In this document: positions 5,680-6,779 of the stretch, piece by piece
Numbering within the stretch: the stretch's first letter is position 1
How the letters are laid out: each line of letters begins with the position of its first letter
Source: CAZLLV01 sp964560325
Lineage (GTDB): Bacteria > Acidobacteriota > Thermoanaerobaculia > Multivoradales > DATKCC01
Reading direction: 5' to 3'
DNA: 6,779 nt
Assembly (NCBI GenBank): GCA_964560325.1
Contig: CAZLLV010000487.1
Location: 1-6,779 of the forward strand
Position numbers and translations under genes: made by a program
The notes under the pieces: model-generated
The model's input: only the letters and a program-made list of their open reading frames with translations
The model's database searches: none
What the model was told of the DNA's origin: nothing

Positions 5680-6432
5680 CCGAGTCTCGTCGACGACGCC
5701 GGCTCGCAGCGCCATGGCATCCGTGACGGCGCTGCCGTCCTTGGTGTTGTTGAAGTAGGCGTAGACGTCGATCCCGCGCGCGAGCCAGCGGCCGATCCGC
5801 TCGGCCTCGGCCTCGAGGCGCGGCTCGCCGTAGGGGCCGGCGTAGTCGTCGCCGTGGAAGCGGAGGTAGGTCCAGCCGGCGGTGAGGACCTCGGCCTCCT
5901 CTCCTGCCGAGCCGCCGGGCAGGTCGTGGCGGACGAGCGCCGCTCCGTGCTTCCGGAGCACCGAGTAGACCTCCTCGCACAGCCAGCTCGGCTCCCTTGC
6001 CTCGACCGCCCAGCGGTGGCGCTTCGGCGCGATGCGCAGGAAGGTGTCGAGCCGGTCCGCATCGGCGGGCCAGCGGGGCGGAAGCTGTACGAGGAACGGC
6101 CCGAGCCGATCCCCCAGCCGCTCGGCCCGCGCCACCAGCTCCGCGAGCGCCGCCTCCGGTCGCCGGAGACGACGCCGGTGGGTGATGTCACGGTGCACCT
6201 TGATCGCGTAGAGAAACCCCTCCGGCGCCCGGTCCCGCCAGCCGTCGAAGGTGCTCTCGGCCGGAACGCCGTAGAAGGTGTTGTTCACCTCGACGGTGTC
6301 GAACATCTCCGCGTAGCAGCCGAACCACCGTGCCGGCGGCGCACCCTCCGGGTAGTGCCGCCCACACCACTCGGGGTAGTGGTAGCCCGAGGTTCCGATC
6401 CGCAGGCGGCCCGATCCGTTCGCTCCGTTCAT
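5662..6432 (-). CDS. DUF72 (YecE-type) TIM-barrel protein
   Basis: Complete 256-residue member of the DUF72 family, close to the usual length of about 240-280. It has the family's N-terminal RIGTSGYHYPEW (11-22), the following 'YP' and 'WF' positions, the strand TVEVNNTFYGVP (46-57), a DRAPEGFLYAIKVHRDITH segment, FLVQLPPRWP, the FHGDDYAGPYGE loop and the C-terminal VYAYFNNTKDGSAVTDA (223-239). The family is cytoplasmic with a TIM-barrel fold; its biochemical role is not established, so none is claimed. The frame stays open upstream to 6717, but residues there are low-complexity and unlike the family, while ATG 6432 lies ten codons before the first conserved motif. There is no clear Shine-Dalgarno; instead a stem-loop abuts the start codon. 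Its last codons overlap the oppositely oriented DUF4412-like gene. Confidence 0.92.
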   Translation of the reverse strand: MNGANGSGRLRIGTSGYHYPEWCGRHYPEGAPPARWFGCYAEMFDTVEVNNTFYGVPAESTFDGWRDRAPEGFLYAIKVHRDITHRRRLRRPEAALAELVARAERLGDRLGPFLVQLPPRWPADADRLDTFLRIAPKRHRWAVEAREPSWLCEEVYSVLRKHGAALVRHDLPGGSAGEEAEVLTAGWTYLRFHGDDYAGPYGEPRLEAEAERIGRWLARGIDVYAYFNNTKDGSAVTDAMALRAGVVDETRSPTAP

Positions 6433-6470
6433 CGGTGCGATCGTACGTCGTCGAGCCGTACGAAGCACCG
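6433..6470 (-). promoter_or_regulatory. Stem-loop directly against the DUF72 start codon
   Basis: In the minus-strand RNA, CGGUGC (6470-6465) pairs with GCACCG (6438-6433), and UCGUACG (6463-6457) pairs with CGUACGA (6447-6441), giving 13 base pairs interrupted by a 1/2-base internal loop and closed by a 9-base loop. The stem ends at the base before AUG, so it would cover the whole ribosome-binding region. As DNA, the same dyad could be an operator. Either way it is a candidate control site; no regulator is identified. Confidence 0.5.
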
Positions 6471-6552
6471 GGAACCCTTCTTGCAGTACCCCCTCCTCGC
6501 AGTCGCCGGCCGCGGCCCCTCGTGGGCCGGTCGCATCACGAAGCTCATCGAC

Positions 6553-6558
6553 GAGGAG
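6553..6558 (+). promoter_or_regulatory. Shine-Dalgarno for the right-edge gene
   Basis: GAGGAG at 6553-6558, ten bases before the ATG at 6569. This is the main support for choosing that start. No convincing -35/-10 pair is visible on the plus strand between 6433 and 6552. Confidence 0.5.
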
Positions 6559-6568
6559 AGCCCGGACG

Positions 6569-6779
6569 ATGCCGTACGAGGACCCACCGCTCCAGAGACG
6601 CTCGAACGATTCCGAGACCTCCGCCCCGGACGACCCGGCCGTCACGCCGGCCGGCGGCCGGGTGAGCCGCCGGCGGCGCGAGGCGTGGACCACGCGGGCA
6701 CGCGAAGGGGCGCGCAAGGGACGGGCCGCCTGGCACCGGTCCTCGACCCTCCACCGCTGGGCGGTCGCGGTGCTGGTGC
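6569..6779 (+). CDS. Unidentified gene, N-terminal part (runs off the right edge)
   Basis: Seventy codons are in the window. The product starts MPYEDPPLQRRSND, with a polar, disordered-looking stretch to about residue 30. A strongly basic segment follows (RVSRRRREAWTTRAREGARKG, about 31-51), and from about residue 64 a hydrophobic run (WAVAVLV) begins just as the sequence ends. This is the usual layout of an inner-membrane protein with a positive cytoplasmic tail before its first helix, such as a penicillin-binding protein or a membrane-tethered sensor, but nothing seen here chooses among these. The ATG has a good GAGGAG upstream, and the gene is divergent from the DUF72 gene across 136 bp. 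I do not recognise the family. Confidence 0.55.
   Translation, partial: MPYEDPPLQRRSNDSETSAPDDPAVTPAGGRVSRRRREAWTTRAREGARKGRAAWHRSSTLHRWAVAVLV

Noticed and set aside
6433..6717. N-terminal extension of the DUF72 protein up to 6717
   Set aside because: The added 95 residues are arginine-rich and low-complexity, overlap the start of the divergent gene, and lie outside the conserved family region, which begins about ten codons after ATG 6432.
1..6779. CRISPR array, tRNA, insertion sequence, attachment site or defence module
   Set aside because: I looked for spaced repeats, cloverleaf sequences, transposase motifs and terminal repeats on both strands and found none that stand up.

Overview
The window is very GC-rich, with codon third positions almost all G or C. 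Its genes are typical of a large-genome, didermic environmental bacterium: a PAS-GGDEF signalling protein, a secreted metzincin, a long exported protein of carboxypeptidase-regulatory-like repeats, and a small exported protein of the LolA/DUF4412 type. This mix is common in Acidobacteriota (Thermoanaerobaculia-like lineages) and also occurs in Myxococcota. The assignment is inference; no rRNA or taxonomic marker is present.

Layout from left to right. (1) Positions 1-1298, minus strand: the N-terminal 432 residues of a membrane-bound two-PAS diguanylate cyclase, cut by the left edge just before the GGDEF signature. (2) 1299-1509: a divergent intergenic region with small hairpins and a duplicated Shine-Dalgarno-like element. 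(3) 1510-2670, plus: a secreted zinc metalloprotease, ordered signal peptide, PPC-like beta domain, metzincin catalytic domain. (4) 2671-2800: two adjoining hairpins, the second a strong GC-rich terminator-like stem, followed at once by an excellent sigma70-type promoter (TTGACA, 17 bp, TACACT). (5) From about 2851 to 4797, plus: a large exported protein of repeated beta-sandwich domains. (6) 4794-4906: two tiny ORFs that chain stop-to-start into (7) 4915-5679, plus: an exported DUF4412/LolA-like protein. (8) 5662-6432, minus: a complete DUF72 (YecE-type) TIM-barrel protein, convergent with and overlapping gene 7 by 18 bp. (9) 6569 to the right edge, plus: the start of an unidentified gene with a basic N-terminus and an incipient membrane segment.

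Items 5 to 7 look like one transcription unit isolated by the terminator and promoter at 2711-2792. Both main products are predicted to leave the cytoplasm, so they may work together at the cell envelope, but no enzymatic activity can be assigned to either. The other genes look like independent units. I see no mobile element, CRISPR array, RNA gene or defence system. The most interesting non-coding signals are the stem-loop directly against the DUF72 start codon and the chain of mini-ORFs at 4794-4906.
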